Positions 61,834 to 62,244 of a stretch of 62,244 bases of DNA are shown one piece after another. The translations under genes and the position numbers were made by a program. Below the pieces are notes generated by a model that saw nothing but the letters and a program-made list of their open reading frames with translations, was not told the origin of the DNA and did not search any database. Every line of letters begins with the position of its first letter. Position 1 is the stretch's first letter. The DNA comes from an uncultured Anaerovibrio sp. (GTDB lineage Bacteria > Bacillota > Negativicutes > Selenomonadales > Selenomonadaceae): the NCBI GenBank assembly GCA_902786545.1, contig CADACU010000016.1, forward strand, positions 27,093-89,336, given 5' to 3'.

Positions 61834-61989
61834 TTATTTTTCTTCCCTTATAATCTCATTGGAAGGATTGTGCTCTTTTGCGTATTCAACCGAAATAGGG
61901 TCTGAAACAACTTCTATAGTATGTATTTTTGCTATAGCGTTTGGTGAAAAACAGACTACACATAGCAGAGCTATAATAAATCTTTTCAT
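61834..61989 (-). CDS. Small secreted peptide (51 aa)
   Basis: 51 residues: a signal peptide (MKRFIIALLCVVCFSPNAIA) and a 31-residue mature part (KIHTIEVVSDPISVEYAKEH...). SD AAGGAG 7 bases upstream. An in-frame ATG at 62070 is rejected. A 36-bp palindrome lies upstream. Function unknown. Confidence 0.6.
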   Translation of the reverse strand: MKRFIIALLCVVCFSPNAIAKIHTIEVVSDPISVEYAKEHNPSNEIIREEK

Positions 61990-62008
61990 ATTATTTTCTC
62001 CTTGTTTG

Positions 62009-62044
62009 GTTGAACGATGCACCATTTTTGCCCCCTCGTTCAAC
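62009..62044 (+). repeat. 36-bp palindromic repeat, copy 3
   Basis: Identical to the copies at 60131 and 60292. It lies 19 bases upstream of the start of the 61834 peptide gene. Confidence 0.9.
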
Positions 62045-62084
62045 CCGAAGCAAACAATGCTCCGGGGCATATGCTACATTATAA

Positions 62085-62207
62085 TTAGGATACTTTTAAA
62101 TCATGTATTAACTGTTTTGCCTTCTCCGGATTATCCTTCAACAACGATAGTGTCAAGAATCTTTCGCAAAATCTTTTATTACCACTTAATAGTTGAATAT
62201 TACCCAA
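62085..62207 (-). CDS. Possible small protein (40 aa)
   Basis: TTG start, MGNIQLLSGNKRF..., KDNPEKAKQLIHDLKVS. Too short to be sure; it may be the second part of a reading frame that enters from beyond the window. Confidence 0.3.
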   Translation of the reverse strand: MGNIQLLSGNKRFCERFLTLSLLKDNPEKAKQLIHDLKVS

Positions 62208-62244
62208 CTGTTACATCGGCATAATTAATTTCTGCGTCATCTAA
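62200..62244 (-). CDS. C-terminal end of a gene cut by the window edge
   Basis: 15 codons in frame: LDDAEINYADVTVG, then TAA. It ends in a VTVG like the VNVG/VNIG ends of the cargo peptides, but this is too short to use as evidence of family. Its start lies outside the window. Confidence 0.3.
   Translation of the reverse strand, partial: LDDAEINYADVTVG

Noticed and set aside
60131-62044. CRISPR array from three 36-bp repeats
   Set aside because: The repeat length fits, but the spacing is 125 and 1681 bases, there are genes in between and no cas genes are seen.

Overview
The window reads as a chromosomal segment of an anaerobic, diderm member of the Firmicutes, class Negativicutes (Selenomonas / Anaerovibrio / Megasphaera type). 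It pairs Firmicute-style genes (GerMN lipoprotein, AMIN amidase, a YdjG/YdjH/YdjI-like trio, class II Fba, MiaA-Hfq) with an outer-membrane autotransporter barrel ending in a C-terminal aromatic. Iron-sulfur and flavodoxin genes suggest anaerobic metabolism. No rRNA or tRNA gene was recognised, so the genus is not fixed.

Layout. 0-6.2 kb: an Fe-S/metal group (DUF134-NifX fusion, Mrp/NBP35 ATPase, DUF1847), a Crp/Fnr regulator divergent from a ferredoxin-like protein, then endonuclease IV, a rhodanese lipoprotein and an exported deoxyribosyltransferase-like protein. 6.4-9.5 kb: a large hybrid sensor kinase. 9.7-21.6 kb: the most notable region, a dedicated peptide-export system. It holds an NHLM-type C39 peptidase/ABC transporter, a second NHLM ABC protein, an HlyD-type adaptor, an ECF-like sigma factor, an autotransporter-like outer-membrane protein, an RND-type adaptor, and six small proteins here (two more at 58 kb) with double-glycine leaders. 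Six of the eight carry an Asn/Gln-rich core motif (QNNSNN-x-G-x-QQNN).

I find the same two-part element (TGTAA-Y-R, exactly 15 bases, CGTAT) upstream of four of these small genes or gene groups. It resembles ECF-sigma promoters such as sigma-W/X, so the sigma factor in the cluster probably drives its own cargo genes. A terminator separates the cargo operon from the exporter operon, which has its own sigma-A-like promoter. A 0.64-kb copy of two cargo genes plus their promoter sits at 58.2-58.85 kb.

21.6-36.7 kb: an esterase, a YdjIGH-like SPFH/zinc-ribbon/TPM operon, thiC with a TPP riboswitch, a GerMN/amidase/DUF3006/metallo-beta-lactamase run, an M48 protease, RmuC, an acyltransferase, a SIMPL protein and an amino-acid permease. 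36.8-46.3 kb: a candidate structured RNA, two chromate transporter halves, murI, a tyrosine recombinase, a uracil permease, an RluA enzyme, a large cNMP-domain protein and fba. 46.4-55.9 kb: housekeeping genes (UvrD-exonuclease fusion, rarA, dut, hfq, miaA, asd, dapB, a TtcA-like enzyme) and a Fur-box flavodoxin. 56-62.2 kb: accessory DNA with a TPR protein, the cargo duplication, several repeat families and AT-rich exported proteins.

Five dispersed intergenic copies of a structured repeat (about 145-170 bp when full length) show paired base changes that preserve alternative stems. Three exact copies of a 36-bp palindrome lie in the last 2 kb.
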